Assembly: GCA_937911855.1 (NCBI GenBank)
Contig: CALDPK010000169.1
Span: forward strand, 1-13,443
From: an uncultured Trueperaceae bacterium
GTDB taxonomy: Bacteria > Deinococcota > Deinococci > Deinococcales > Trueperaceae
Direction: 5' to 3'
DNA length: 13,443 nt
In this document: positions 6,753 through 13,023 of the stretch, in pieces
Layout: every line of letters begins with the position of its first letter
Numbering within the stretch: the first letter of the stretch is position 1
Position numbers and translations under genes: made by a program
Notes under the pieces: generated by a model
What the model saw: the letters and a program-made list of their open reading frames with translations, nothing else
Databases searched by the model: none
Told to the model about the DNA's origin: nothing

Positions 6753-7794
6753 TTCCGCAACCGTGGCGACCCGGTCAGCCGGGCGCCGTTTCCGTGACTT
6801 CATGAACAGCCGCGCGGGTGGCATCACCCTGCTGGTGGCGCTCATCGCTCTCATCCTGATCAGCGCCCAGGTGACTGACGTGACCAACCAGCGCCTGCTG
6901 GCGCTGCTGGTGCGCGGCGTCATGCTGGGCGGCATCATCGCCCTGGGAGCCGTCGGCCTGACGCTGATTTCGGGCGTCATGAAGATGTCCAACTTCGCGC
7001 AGGGTGACCTGATGACCGCCGGAGCCTACATGGCGATGGTGTTCATCGCCCTGATGCCGCAGGGGCAGCCCATGGGGCCGTTCTCTTTCGGCTACGAGTT
7101 CCTGATAGCCCTGGTTGCCGCGATGGCGCTCACCGGCGTGATCGCAGTCGTGCTGGACCGGACGATCTACCGGCACCTGCGGGCCAGGCGGGCTGGCACC
7201 GTCGTGCTGGCGATGGCGTCGCTGGGAGCAGCCCTCCTGGTTCGCAGCATCATCTACCTGGGCTGGGGCGCGGATTTCTCGTTCTTCTACTCAGGCAGGC
7301 CGCGGCCAGCCATAGAACTGTTCGCAGGCATCAACGTGCGGCCGGACCAGCTGTTCATCCTGGGCCTCGCGCTGTTTTTCATCATCGTCATCTGGTTCCT
7401 GCTGGAGCGCACCCGCATGGGCAAGGCGATGCGCGCCACGGCCGACAACCCCGACCTGGCCCGTATCTCCGGCATCAACACCGGTCAGGTGATCACGTGG
7501 ACCTGGCTGATCGGTGGCGCCCTGGCCGGCGCCAGCGGCGTGATGTACGGACTGGACGCGCAGCTGCGCCCCGAGATGGGCTGGTTCCTCCTGCTGCCGC
7601 TGTTCGCAGCCGTGATCCTCGGCACCATCGGCAACCCGTACGGCGCCATGGTCGGTGCGCTGGTCATCGCGATCGCCTGGCAGGTTTCAACAGCGTTCCT
7701 CGACCCGGCCTACGGCCCCGGTGTTGCTTTCGTGGTGATGATTCTGGTTCTGCTGTTCAGGCCGCAGGGCCTGTTCGGAAAGGCGGGTGGCTGA
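6745..7794 (+). CDS. livH: Branched-chain amino-acid ABC transporter permease LivH
   Basis: This is an inner-membrane permease subunit of 349 residues with about eight hydrophobic segments, the first near 27-45. Family landmarks are GLTLISGVMKMSNFAQGDLMTAGAYMA in the N-terminal half, and ERTRMGKAMRATADNPDLARISGIN, the cytoplasmic EAA-like loop that docks on the ATPases, followed by AGASGVMYGL and the C-terminal LVLLFRPQGLFGKAGG. GTG at 6745 with GGAGGA 4 nt upstream is the start. The N-terminus is polar (PDSATVATRSAGRRFRDFMNSRAGG), about 25 residues longer than many LivH. It overlaps livF by 8 bases and livM by up to 8. Confidence 0.95.
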   Translation: MPDSATVATRSAGRRFRDFMNSRAGGITLLVALIALILISAQVTDVTNQRLLALLVRGVMLGGIIALGAVGLTLISGVMKMSNFAQGDLMTAGAYMAMVFIALMPQGQPMGPFSFGYEFLIALVAAMALTGVIAVVLDRTIYRHLRARRAGTVVLAMASLGAALLVRSIIYLGWGADFSFFYSGRPRPAIELFAGINVRPDQLFILGLALFFIIVIWFLLERTRMGKAMRATADNPDLARISGINTGQVITWTWLIGGALAGASGVMYGLDAQLRPEMGWFLLLPLFAAVILGTIGNPYGAMVGALVIAIAWQVSTAFLDPAYGPGVAFVVMILVLLFRPQGLFGKAGG

Positions 7795-9004
7795 GGTGGA
7801 CAACGATCTGGCCCGCATTGTCCTGCTGGCCATCCCGCTGGCGCTCCTTGCCGGCGTGGTGCTGCCAGTCAGGAACGGCTGGCTGCGAGCTCTGGCCGGC
7901 GTGGTGGCTGGTGGCGCGATCGCCTGGCTGCTCGTATCGCTGCTCGAACCGGGCATCATCTCCTACGTCGTGTCCTTTGCCACGATGGCGTCCATCTACG
8001 CAGTGCTCACCCTGGGTCTGAACGTGCAGTGGGGTTACACCGGCCTGTTCAACATCGGCATCGCTGCGTTCTTCTCGATAGGGGCGTTCACTTCCGCGCT
8101 GGTCACTACCCTGCCGCCGGAAGGGGCGTTCGCCTCGTTCAGCCAGCAGCTGTTCGGGCTGGGTGCTCCGTTCATCATCGGCGTGCTCGCAGCCGGCGTC
8201 GTGTCGGCCGTGATCGCCTGGCTGGTGGGTATCCCCACGCTGCGCCTCCGGGAGGACTACCTGGCGATGGCCACCATCGGCATCGCGGAACTGACCAGGC
8301 TGGTGTTCCAGAACGAGCGCTGGCTGGCCAACGGCCCGCAGCCGCTGCGCGGCATCCCCCAGCCGCTCAAGTGCCTGGTCGAAGACCCGGTCTGCGCCTG
8401 GCTGCCGGGACCGCTGCAGGCGATATTCGAGCCGCTGGCTGCCCGCGATTACGTGTGGGTGTACATGATGGTCGTCGGCGTCATCCTGTTCCTGGTCTAC
8501 CTGGCCCTGCAGCGGATCCTGCGCTCACCGTGGGGCAGGCTCCTGCGGGCGGTACGCGAGGACGAGGCGTCGGCGGCCATGGTCGGCAAGAACATCGCCC
8601 TGCACCGCATGCAGGCGTTCGTACTCGGTGCGTTCGTGATGGGTGTGGGTGGCGCGCTGTATGCGCATTACATGGTGGCAATCGATTACAGCCATTTCAA
8701 TCCGCTGTACGCGACCTTCCTTATCTGGGTGATGCTCATGCTTGGCGGCAGCGGCAACAACCGCGGTGCCATCCTGGGTGCGTTCGTCATCTGGGGCGTA
8801 TGGACCGGTACGGCTTTCCTGATCGACGAGCTGCGTCCTGCGCTGGCTGCGATATCGCCTGCCCTGCCGGCGCGCGCCCCTTACTTCCGCTTCCTGCTGG
8901 TTGCGCTGATGCTGATCTTCATACTGCTTTACAGGCCTTCGGGTGTGCTGGCCGAGGAGAAGTACGTATCGCCTGCGGCGCGGCCCGACGCCGACAGACG
9001 CTGA
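7787..9004 (+). CDS. livM: Branched-chain amino-acid ABC transporter permease LivM
   Basis: This is the second permease subunit, 405 residues with roughly ten hydrophobic segments. It has TLGLNVQWGYTGLFNIGIAAFFSIGAFTSAL (the LivM signature), GIPTLRLREDYLAMATIGIAELTRL, the docking loop RILRSPWGRLLRAVREDEASAAMVGKN, and IWVMLMLGGSGNNRGAILGAFV towards the end. A non-conserved periplasmic segment around PQPLKCLVEDPVCAWLPGPLQ has two cysteines that could form a disulphide. Two GTG codons could start it: 7787 (overlapping livH by 8 bases, AAGG nearby) or 7796 (GGGTGG 5 nt upstream, no overlap). The difference is three residues. It is the last gene of livGFHM; the binding protein gene livK lies 1.1 kb away on the other strand. 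Confidence 0.94.
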   Translation: MAEVDNDLARIVLLAIPLALLAGVVLPVRNGWLRALAGVVAGGAIAWLLVSLLEPGIISYVVSFATMASIYAVLTLGLNVQWGYTGLFNIGIAAFFSIGAFTSALVTTLPPEGAFASFSQQLFGLGAPFIIGVLAAGVVSAVIAWLVGIPTLRLREDYLAMATIGIAELTRLVFQNERWLANGPQPLRGIPQPLKCLVEDPVCAWLPGPLQAIFEPLAARDYVWVYMMVVGVILFLVYLALQRILRSPWGRLLRAVREDEASAAMVGKNIALHRMQAFVLGAFVMGVGGALYAHYMVAIDYSHFNPLYATFLIWVMLMLGGSGNNRGAILGAFVIWGVWTGTAFLIDELRPALAAISPALPARAPYFRFLLVALMLIFILLYRPSGVLAEEKYVSPAARPDADRR

Positions 9005-9007
9005 GCC

Positions 9008-9050
9008 GCAATGCCGTTCTGCCTGACAGTCATGGTGTGAACGGCAGTGC
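9008..9050 (+). terminator. Hairpin after livM (possible weak terminator)
   Basis: TGCCGTT (9012-9018) pairs with AACGGCA (9040-9046); the stem extends past one A/G mismatch to GCA (9008-9010) with TGC (9048-9050). The loop of 21 nt contains a small TGAC-A-GTCA repeat. Only a short TTT follows, so termination would be weak. It lies between livM and the yqjD-like gene and separates the two transcription units. Confidence 0.4.
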
Positions 9051-9072
9051 TACCTTTGCCTCAGTTGCGGTT

Positions 9073-9078
9073 TTGACA
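9073..9078 (+). promoter_or_regulatory. Consensus -35 hexamer upstream of the yqjD-like gene
   Basis: TTGACA is a perfect -35, 43 nt upstream of the ATG at 9122. No acceptable -10 is found at 16-18 nt, where the sequence reads CCGCTT. Either an alternative sigma factor reads the promoter or the match is by chance. Confidence 0.3.
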
Positions 9079-9121
9079 GACCAGATTATTCGGAACCGCT
9101 TACGGAAAGCAGGTGGAGAAC

Positions 9122-9475
9122 ATGGCAGACACCATGAAAAAAGACATCGACGCACTTCGCAAGGATATCGATGGCCTCAAGGCCGACCTTCAGGAAGCAG
9201 CGGGCGACAGCGGTGACTTCATCGAATCAGCCCGGGTGAAGCTTCAGGAAGAGGCGGACAAGCTGATGGGCAACCTGCGCAGCACGGCGGAGTCGATGGG
9301 CGGAAACCTGTCGTCGGTCGGCGCCAACGTGCGCAACATGGCTGGCAGCGTGGCTGATCAGGGCGAAGACATGCTGCATGCCGCCGAGGATCACATCGGC
9401 AGGCATCCCACGCAGTCCGTCCTCATTTCCTTCGGAGCGGGCTTCGTAATCGGCTGGCTGCTCTCCCGCAAGTGA
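9122..9475 (+). CDS. DUF883 / YqjD-ElaB-like membrane-anchored protein
   Basis: This is a 117-residue tail-anchored protein of the DUF883 (YqjD/ElaB/YgaM) type. The N-terminal 90 residues are polar and heptad-like (MKKDIDALRKDIDGLKADLQEAAG, then SARVKLQEEADKLMGNLRS), predicting a coiled coil. The end is the family hallmark RHPTQSVLISFGAGFVIGWLLSRK with one membrane helix at about 99-114. In E. coli, YqjD anchors in the inner membrane and binds ribosomes in stationary phase; that role is family knowledge and not shown here. ATG at 9122 is preferred to GTG at 9113 because AGGTGG lies 5 nt before the ATG and overlaps the GTG. It starts a run of three small membrane-protein genes arranged like yqjD-yqjE-yqjK. 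Confidence 0.87.
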   Translation: MADTMKKDIDALRKDIDGLKADLQEAAGDSGDFIESARVKLQEEADKLMGNLRSTAESMGGNLSSVGANVRNMAGSVADQGEDMLHAAEDHIGRHPTQSVLISFGAGFVIGWLLSRK

Positions 9476-9487
9476 GCCGGCGCGCCG

Positions 9488-9772
9488 GTGCTTAAGCAAT
9501 TCACCGACTACTTCATAGCTGCCCTGGAGCTCGTCGAGGCACAGGCGCGGAGCGCAGGGTCAGGCCTCGTGAAGACCGGGATCAACCTGACCCTGGCCGT
9601 CTCGGGGGCCGCAGTCATCGGGGTGGCTGCCCTGGTGTTCGGAGTCGCGCTGTTCCTTGCCCTCCGGCCACTCTGGGGTGATGCCGGCGCTGCCGCCGCC
9701 TGCGGCGTGCTGCTGGTGATACTGGGGGGTGTTCTTCTGTGGATCGGAAGCTCACGCAGCAAGAAGAAGTAG
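9488..9772 (+). CDS. Small two-helix membrane protein, YqjE/holin-superfamily-III-like (DUF1469 type)
   Basis: This 94-residue protein has an amphipathic N-terminus (LKQFTDYFIAALELVEAQARSAGSGL), two long membrane helices (about 32-58 and 66-87) and a basic tail (SSRSKKK). This architecture, and its place directly after a DUF883 gene, match YqjE and the 'phage holin family' DUF1469 proteins. The holin label is a family name; there is no phage context here. It starts at GTG 9488, 12 bases after the previous stop, with no good SD, so it probably depends on coupled translation. A perfect 12-bp palindrome (CCGGCGCGCCGG, 9477-9488) ends on the first base of the start codon. Confidence 0.72.
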   Translation: MLKQFTDYFIAALELVEAQARSAGSGLVKTGINLTLAVSGAAVIGVAALVFGVALFLALRPLWGDAGAAAACGVLLVILGGVLLWIGSSRSKKK

Positions 9773-10023
9773 AACGGGCGAAGCTGCGCCTGCAGCTGCT
9801 GGCTGAACGTTCCGAACTTCAGGGACAGCTTGCCCGGCGCAACAACAGGGGCCTTTCCCAGACTGCCATGAAAGCGATGTCCCGCCTTCCCGGTGGAGCC
9901 TGGTGGGGCATCGGCGGGGCGGGACTCCTCGCACTGGCGGGTGGAGTGATAATCGCCCGGCAGCCGAAGCTCCGCACGGCAGCCCTGCTGCTGCTGGTCC
10001 GCTTCCTGATGCGCAGGCGCTGA
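9739..10023 (+). CDS. Small membrane protein with N-terminal coiled coil, YqjK-like
   Basis: This 94-residue protein has a charged helix (EEVERAKLRLQLLAERSELQGQLARR, about 9-34), a hydrophobic stretch at about 54-73 (WGIGGAGLLALAGGVIIARQP) and a second apolar segment ending in the basic LMRRR. The helix resembles the start of E. coli YqjK (ERERRKAQLL...), and the position as third gene after YqjD-like and YqjE-like genes supports the link; similarity is too low to be sure by eye. It starts at GTG 9739, inside the previous gene (34-base overlap), with GGGGGGTG upstream. It ends just before the strong bidirectional terminator. Confidence 0.7.
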   Translation: MDRKLTQQEEVERAKLRLQLLAERSELQGQLARRNNRGLSQTAMKAMSRLPGGAWWGIGGAGLLALAGGVIIARQPKLRTAALLLLVRFLMRRR

Positions 10024-10047
10024 CAGACGCAGACAGGCTGATGGGAA

Positions 10048-10090
10048 GTGAAGCGGGGGCGCCGGATCTGATCCGGCGCCCCCGCTTTAC
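10048..10090. terminator. Bidirectional intrinsic terminator between the yqjK-like gene and livK
   Basis: AAGCGGGGGCGCCGGAT (10051-10067), loop CTG, then the exact complement (10071-10087): 17 bp perfect, extendable to about 20 bp through a G-T wobble to 10048/10090. The ends AAGC/GCTT give short A and T runs on either side, so it can act on both converging transcripts. It is the strongest stem-loop I found in the window. Confidence 0.85.
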
Positions 10091-10105
10091 TGTCTGTACA
10101 GACAG
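10090..10105. repeat. 16-bp perfect palindrome downstream of livK
   Basis: CTGTCTGTACAGACAG is its own reverse complement and lies 12 bases beyond the livK stop codon, abutting the terminator. In RNA it would fold as a 6-bp stem with a GTAC loop, adding a second hairpin to the livK 3' end. As DNA it could be a protein-binding site, but its position at two gene ends makes the RNA reading more likely. Confidence 0.6.
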
Positions 10106-10117
10106 CGGTTCAGGGAG

Positions 10118-11377
10118 TTACTGGGCAGGAATCTCGTCGGCCGGGATGACTGCGGCCTCGACGATGTCGCCGCCGACGTACTGCCATACCTGTACGGGGG
10201 TGACTACGTCGCCTGCGGCGTCGTAATCGACGGTGCCGGCTGCGCCGGTGTAGTCGATGTCTTCGCCGGCCAGCAGTGCTTCGAATGCCGTGTCGAACTC
10301 ACCGATGGTGACGTTGAGGCCGCCGGGCGTGTTGACAGCGCGGAGGCCGTCACGGATGCTTTCGGCGTTGATCTCCATGCCGTTGGCATGCGCCCAGGCT
10401 GCAGCCAGGCCGATGGTTGCGACTGCGTCGTAGGAGGTGTCGATGAAGGGCAGGTTGGGCAGGTCGCCGAAGCGCTCTTCGTAGGCGTTCTGGAAGGCGA
10501 CTGCGCCGCTCCACTCGGGGTCAGCGCCGGGGCCGGTGCCGTACTGGCCTTCGATCACGTCTGCGCCGACGGCGTTGATGATCTCGATGGACTGGGTGCC
10601 GTCAACGTACTGCCAGCTGGTGAAGTTGAACAGGTCACGGGCTTCGGCCATGTAGACGGTGGCCTGGCCCGGGTAGCTGACTGCGAGGATAACGTCGGGG
10701 TCGCCGGCGAGGAGCGCCTCGAGTTCAGCAGCGTAGGTCGGCTGGGCCTGGTCGGGGTGTGCGACCTTGGCCAGGACGGTGCCGCCACGGGCGGTGAAGG
10801 CTGCTTCGAACGTGTCAGCGAGCCCCTGCCCGTACGGGTTGTTCAGGTAGATGATGCTGGCGGTTTCGAAGACGTTGTCCTCGAAGATCTCGCCGCGTGC
10901 AAGCTGCGCACCGACGACACCCTGGGTGGCGTCAGAGGCCACGGCACGGAACACGTAATCGTTGTCCTCGAGGATCGAGATGAGCGGGCTGGTGCTGGCC
11001 GGGCTGATGAGGACCACTTCGGAAGGAATGGTCACTGCTTCAGCAACGGAGACGGTGACGGCACTGCCGAGCGCGCCGACGATGGCAACGACGCCATCGG
11101 TATCGACGAGTTTGCGTGCGCGGTCAACACCGACCGAAGCTTCGGTGGCTGCGTCCTCAACGATGAGGTTGATCAGCGGACCGCCGAAGGCAGCTTCTGC
11201 AGCAGCATTCAGGGCGTCAGCCGCCAGGTGGGCCCCGTTCTCCATGTTCGGGCCGAATTCCGCCAGGGCGCCCGTGTAGTCGAACAGCAGACCTACGTTT
11301 GACACTGCGGGAGCGTTCTGTGCGAGTGCGCCTGAAATTGCGATGGCGCCCAGAGTTGCGATAGCGATTTTCTTCAT
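10118..11377 (-). CDS. livK: Branched-chain amino-acid ABC transporter substrate-binding protein LivK
   Basis: This is the periplasmic binding protein that captures hydrophobic/branched-chain amino acids for LivHMGF: 419 residues of the Leu/Ile/Val-binding (type I periplasmic) fold. A type I signal peptide MKKIAIATLGAIAISGALAQ with likely cleavage after ALA (about 19/20) and no lipobox cysteine indicates a free periplasmic protein. Family landmarks are VGLLFDYTGALAEFGPNMENGAHLAADALNAA, VAIVGALGSAVTVSVAEAV..PSEVVLISPASTSP and FIDTSYDAVATIGLAAAWA. The mature part is very acidic: about 57 Asp+Glu against 9 Arg and 2 Lys by my count. ATG at 11377 has AGGAGG 4 nt upstream. The gene has its own near-consensus promoter and faces the rest of the liv genes. 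Related binding proteins can carry urea or amides, so the exact ligand is open. Confidence 0.95.
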   Translation of the reverse strand: MKKIAIATLGAIAISGALAQNAPAVSNVGLLFDYTGALAEFGPNMENGAHLAADALNAAAEAAFGGPLINLIVEDAATEASVGVDRARKLVDTDGVVAIVGALGSAVTVSVAEAVTIPSEVVLISPASTSPLISILEDNDYVFRAVASDATQGVVGAQLARGEIFEDNVFETASIIYLNNPYGQGLADTFEAAFTARGGTVLAKVAHPDQAQPTYAAELEALLAGDPDVILAVSYPGQATVYMAEARDLFNFTSWQYVDGTQSIEIINAVGADVIEGQYGTGPGADPEWSGAVAFQNAYEERFGDLPNLPFIDTSYDAVATIGLAAAWAHANGMEINAESIRDGLRAVNTPGGLNVTIGEFDTAFEALLAGEDIDYTGAAGTVDYDAAGDVVTPVQVWQYVGGDIVEAAVIPADEIPAQ

Positions 11378-11448
11378 CGACCCTCCTGATATGAAACGTC
11401 CAAGACTGCTTGATGCGCCCTGGATGATTTGTGCTGCGTTCTCATCAT
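11374..11448 (-). CDS. Possible 24-codon leader ORF overlapping the livK start
   Basis: ATG at 11448 opens a 24-codon frame (starting MMRTQHKSS) that ends in TGA overlapping the livK ATG (ATGA). AAGGAGG lies exactly 7 nt upstream (11456-11462), better than the SD of most genes here. Against it, the ATG is also part of the -10 box of the livK promoter, so the main livK transcript would not contain this SD. It could be translated only from a transcript starting further upstream. No run of branched-chain codons is present, so this is not a classic attenuator peptide. Confidence 0.25.
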   Translation of the reverse strand: MMRTQHKSSRAHQAVLDVSYQEGR

Positions 11449-11472
11449 ATGTTGGCCTCCTTACAGTGTCAA
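11444..11472 (-). promoter_or_regulatory. Near-consensus sigma-70-type promoter of livK
   Basis: On the minus strand TTGACA (11472-11467, perfect -35) and TATGAT (11449-11444, 5/6 -10) are separated by exactly 17 bases. Transcription would begin near 11437, giving a leader of about 60 nt before the livK ATG. It is the best promoter in the window, fitting the need for abundant binding protein. Confidence 0.8.
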
Positions 11473-11479
11473 TTCACAC
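11466..11479. promoter_or_regulatory. Candidate operator over the livK -35 box
   Basis: GTGTCAATTCACAC is a 14-bp palindrome with one symmetric mismatch pair (GTGT-n-AATT-n-ACAC) that covers the livK -35 box. A repressor here would block livK. It resembles, but does not match, the longer TGTNA-N7-TNACA boxes of nitrogen regulators GlnR/TnrA. The regulator is unknown. Confidence 0.4.
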
Positions 11480-11532
11480 AATGTTGAGCCGCTTCGGGTC
11501 GAAATGTCCGCATGCCCTGCCCTTTGCGGGTG

Positions 11533-11538
11533 TATAAC
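11533..11538 (+). promoter_or_regulatory. Possible -10 box for glnA
   Basis: TATAAC (5/6 of TATAAT) lies 46 nt upstream of the glnA ATG, with no clear -35 at the normal distance. The absence of a -35 leaves room for activation by a regulator. Beyond this and the livK signals, nothing else was recognised in the 207-base livK-glnA gap. Confidence 0.35.
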
Positions 11539-11584
11539 AGGCAAGTCGTGCAGAGCGTACGGCTGATTCCGGCTCACAGGCCGA

Positions 11585-12943
11585 ATGAAGGGCTACAGAT
11601 TGCAAATGCCACAGGTCCAAGAGCTGCTCCAGACACTCGAATCCGCAAATGTGAAGTTCCTGCGCCTTCAGTTCAGCGACATCATGGGTCAGTCGAAGAA
11701 CATCGAAGTCCCCGAGTCGCAGTTCACGAAGGCATTGAGCGGAGAGATCATGTTCGACGGTTCGTCCGTGCAGGGGTTCACCCGCATCGAGGAATCAGAC
11801 ATGCTCCTGAAACCCGACCTGGGCACGCTGCTCGTTCTGCCCAGCATCATCGAGGATGACGCTCGTGGTCGGGTAGCCCGGGTGATCTGCGACATAGACC
11901 ATCACGACGGCACACCGTTCAGCGGTGACCCCCGGCGCGTGCTGCAGCGCCAGGTTGACCGCATGCGCGAGCTGGGTTTCGACGACATGTTCGTCGGTCC
12001 CGAACCGGAGTTCTACCTGTTCCAGCCTGATGCTCACGGCAGACTGACCACCGATACGTCCGATTCGGCCGGTTACTTCGACCTCGCGCCGGTGGACCGG
12101 GGCGAGGAAGCCCGCCGCGACATAGTCGACACGCTCGTCGAGATGGGTTTCGAGATCGAAGCGGCGCACCACGAAGTGGGACCGGGCCAGCACGAGGTGG
12201 ACTTCAGGTACGGCGACGCGCTCAGCACCGCCGACAGCATCGTCACCTTCCGTTCGGTGGTCAAACGCATCGCCATGAACCACGGCCTGCACGCCACCTT
12301 CATGCCAAAGCCGGTCCACGGCCAGGCAGGCTCCGGCATGCACACCCACGTTTCGCTGTTCAGGGACGGCGAGAACACTTTCTATGACCCGGACGGCGAG
12401 TACGGACTGAGCGAGACTGCCCACCACTTCATCGCTGGCGTCCTGCAGCACGCTTCGGGCATGGCCGCCATCACCAACCCGACGGTCAACAGTTACAAGC
12501 GCCTCACTCCCGGGTTCGAGGCGCCGACCAACATCGCCTGGTCGGCATCCAACCGCAGCGCCATGATCCGCATCCCCGCCCGCCGTGGCGTGGGCACCCG
12601 CATGGAGCTGCGCATTCCCGACCCGACCTGCAACCCGTACCTGGCCCTGACCGTCATCCTGGCTGCCGGCCTCGAAGGCATCCAGCAGAAGCTCACCCCG
12701 CCGCCCGCCATCCAGCGGAACATCTACCACATGACGGCCCGCGAACGCGCCCGGCACCGCATCCGGCAGCTGCCCGCCACGCTGCGCGAAGCCATGGGTC
12801 TGCTGCAGCGCGACTCGGTGATGCGGGAGGCACTGGGCGACCACCTGTTCCGCAAGTACGTTGAAGCCAAGACGCAGGAGTACGACGAGTACCGGGTGGC
12901 AGTGCACCAGTGGGAGCTCGACCGTTACCTGGCCGAGTACTGA
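11585..12943 (+). CDS. glnA: Glutamine synthetase type I (GSI-alpha)
   Basis: Glutamine synthetase condenses glutamate and ammonia with ATP, the main ammonia-assimilating step; the active enzyme is a dodecamer. In the 452 residues are FDGSSVQGFTRIEESDM (about 57-73), PEPEFYLF, EAAHHEVGPGQHEVDF, FMPKPVHGQAGSGMHTHVSLF (from about 240), NPTVNSYKRLTPG (from about 298) and RIPARRGVGTRMELRIPDPTCNPYLAL. The C-terminal part closely follows the B. subtilis enzyme and lacks the extra segment of the adenylylated GSI-beta class, so control by adenylylation is unlikely. The arginine in FTRIEESDM (about R67) corresponds to R62 used for feedback inhibition in B. subtilis. ATG at 11585 is given; ATG at 11606 (445 residues) is equally plausible, as neither has a good SD. 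It is divergent from livK. Confidence 0.95.
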   Translation: MKGYRLQMPQVQELLQTLESANVKFLRLQFSDIMGQSKNIEVPESQFTKALSGEIMFDGSSVQGFTRIEESDMLLKPDLGTLLVLPSIIEDDARGRVARVICDIDHHDGTPFSGDPRRVLQRQVDRMRELGFDDMFVGPEPEFYLFQPDAHGRLTTDTSDSAGYFDLAPVDRGEEARRDIVDTLVEMGFEIEAAHHEVGPGQHEVDFRYGDALSTADSIVTFRSVVKRIAMNHGLHATFMPKPVHGQAGSGMHTHVSLFRDGENTFYDPDGEYGLSETAHHFIAGVLQHASGMAAITNPTVNSYKRLTPGFEAPTNIAWSASNRSAMIRIPARRGVGTRMELRIPDPTCNPYLALTVILAAGLEGIQQKLTPPPAIQRNIYHMTARERARHRIRQLPATLREAMGLLQRDSVMREALGDHLFRKYVEAKTQEYDEYRVAVHQWELDRYLAEY

Positions 12944-12960
12944 GCCCTTCGCATCTAGCG

Positions 12961-12993
12961 GCGGCCCGCCGGGGGGTAGCCCGAGCGGGCCGC
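12961..12993 (+). terminator. Hairpin after glnA
   Basis: GCGGCCCGC (12961-12969) pairs exactly with GCGGGCCGC (12985-12993) around a 15-nt loop in which GGG/CCC can pair further. It begins 17 bases after the glnA stop. There is no T tract, the same as the hairpin after the reductase gene. Confidence 0.55.
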
Positions 12994-13012
12994 ATGCACC
13001 CGCGCCACCTGC

Positions 13013-13018
13013 GATACT
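13013..13018 (+). promoter_or_regulatory. Possible -10 box of a leaderless ruvC transcript
   Basis: GATACT (conserved A2, T6) ends 5 nt before the GTG at 13024, and no SD is visible. The pattern matches that before the aspartokinase gene. No clear -35 is present. Confidence 0.25.
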
Positions 13019-13023
13019 CGGGT

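Noticed and set aside
8029..9216. 395-codon open frame overlapping livM in another plus-strand frame
   Set aside because: The translation is Arg/Ala/Gly-rich and low in complexity, and LivM in the other frame has all the family motifs.
9488..9772. Phage remnant, suggested by the holin-like small membrane protein
   Set aside because: No other phage gene, attachment site or integrase is nearby, and the DUF883 neighbour points to the chromosomal yqjDEK arrangement.
10388..11302. 304-codon open frame antisense to livK
   Set aside because: Its composition (Gly/Val/Asp/Cys-rich, no recognisable domain) is that of the complement of a high-GC gene, and LivK on the other strand is unmistakable.
11378..11584. 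Riboswitch or T-box leader in the livK-glnA gap
   Set aside because: Apart from promoters and a palindrome I saw no conserved aptamer-like pairing, and the leaders are only about 40-60 nt.
11795..12907. 370-codon open frame antisense to glnA
   Set aside because: It lies wholly within glnA, is rich in His/Arg/Val without a domain, and is a shadow of codon-biased high-GC sequence.
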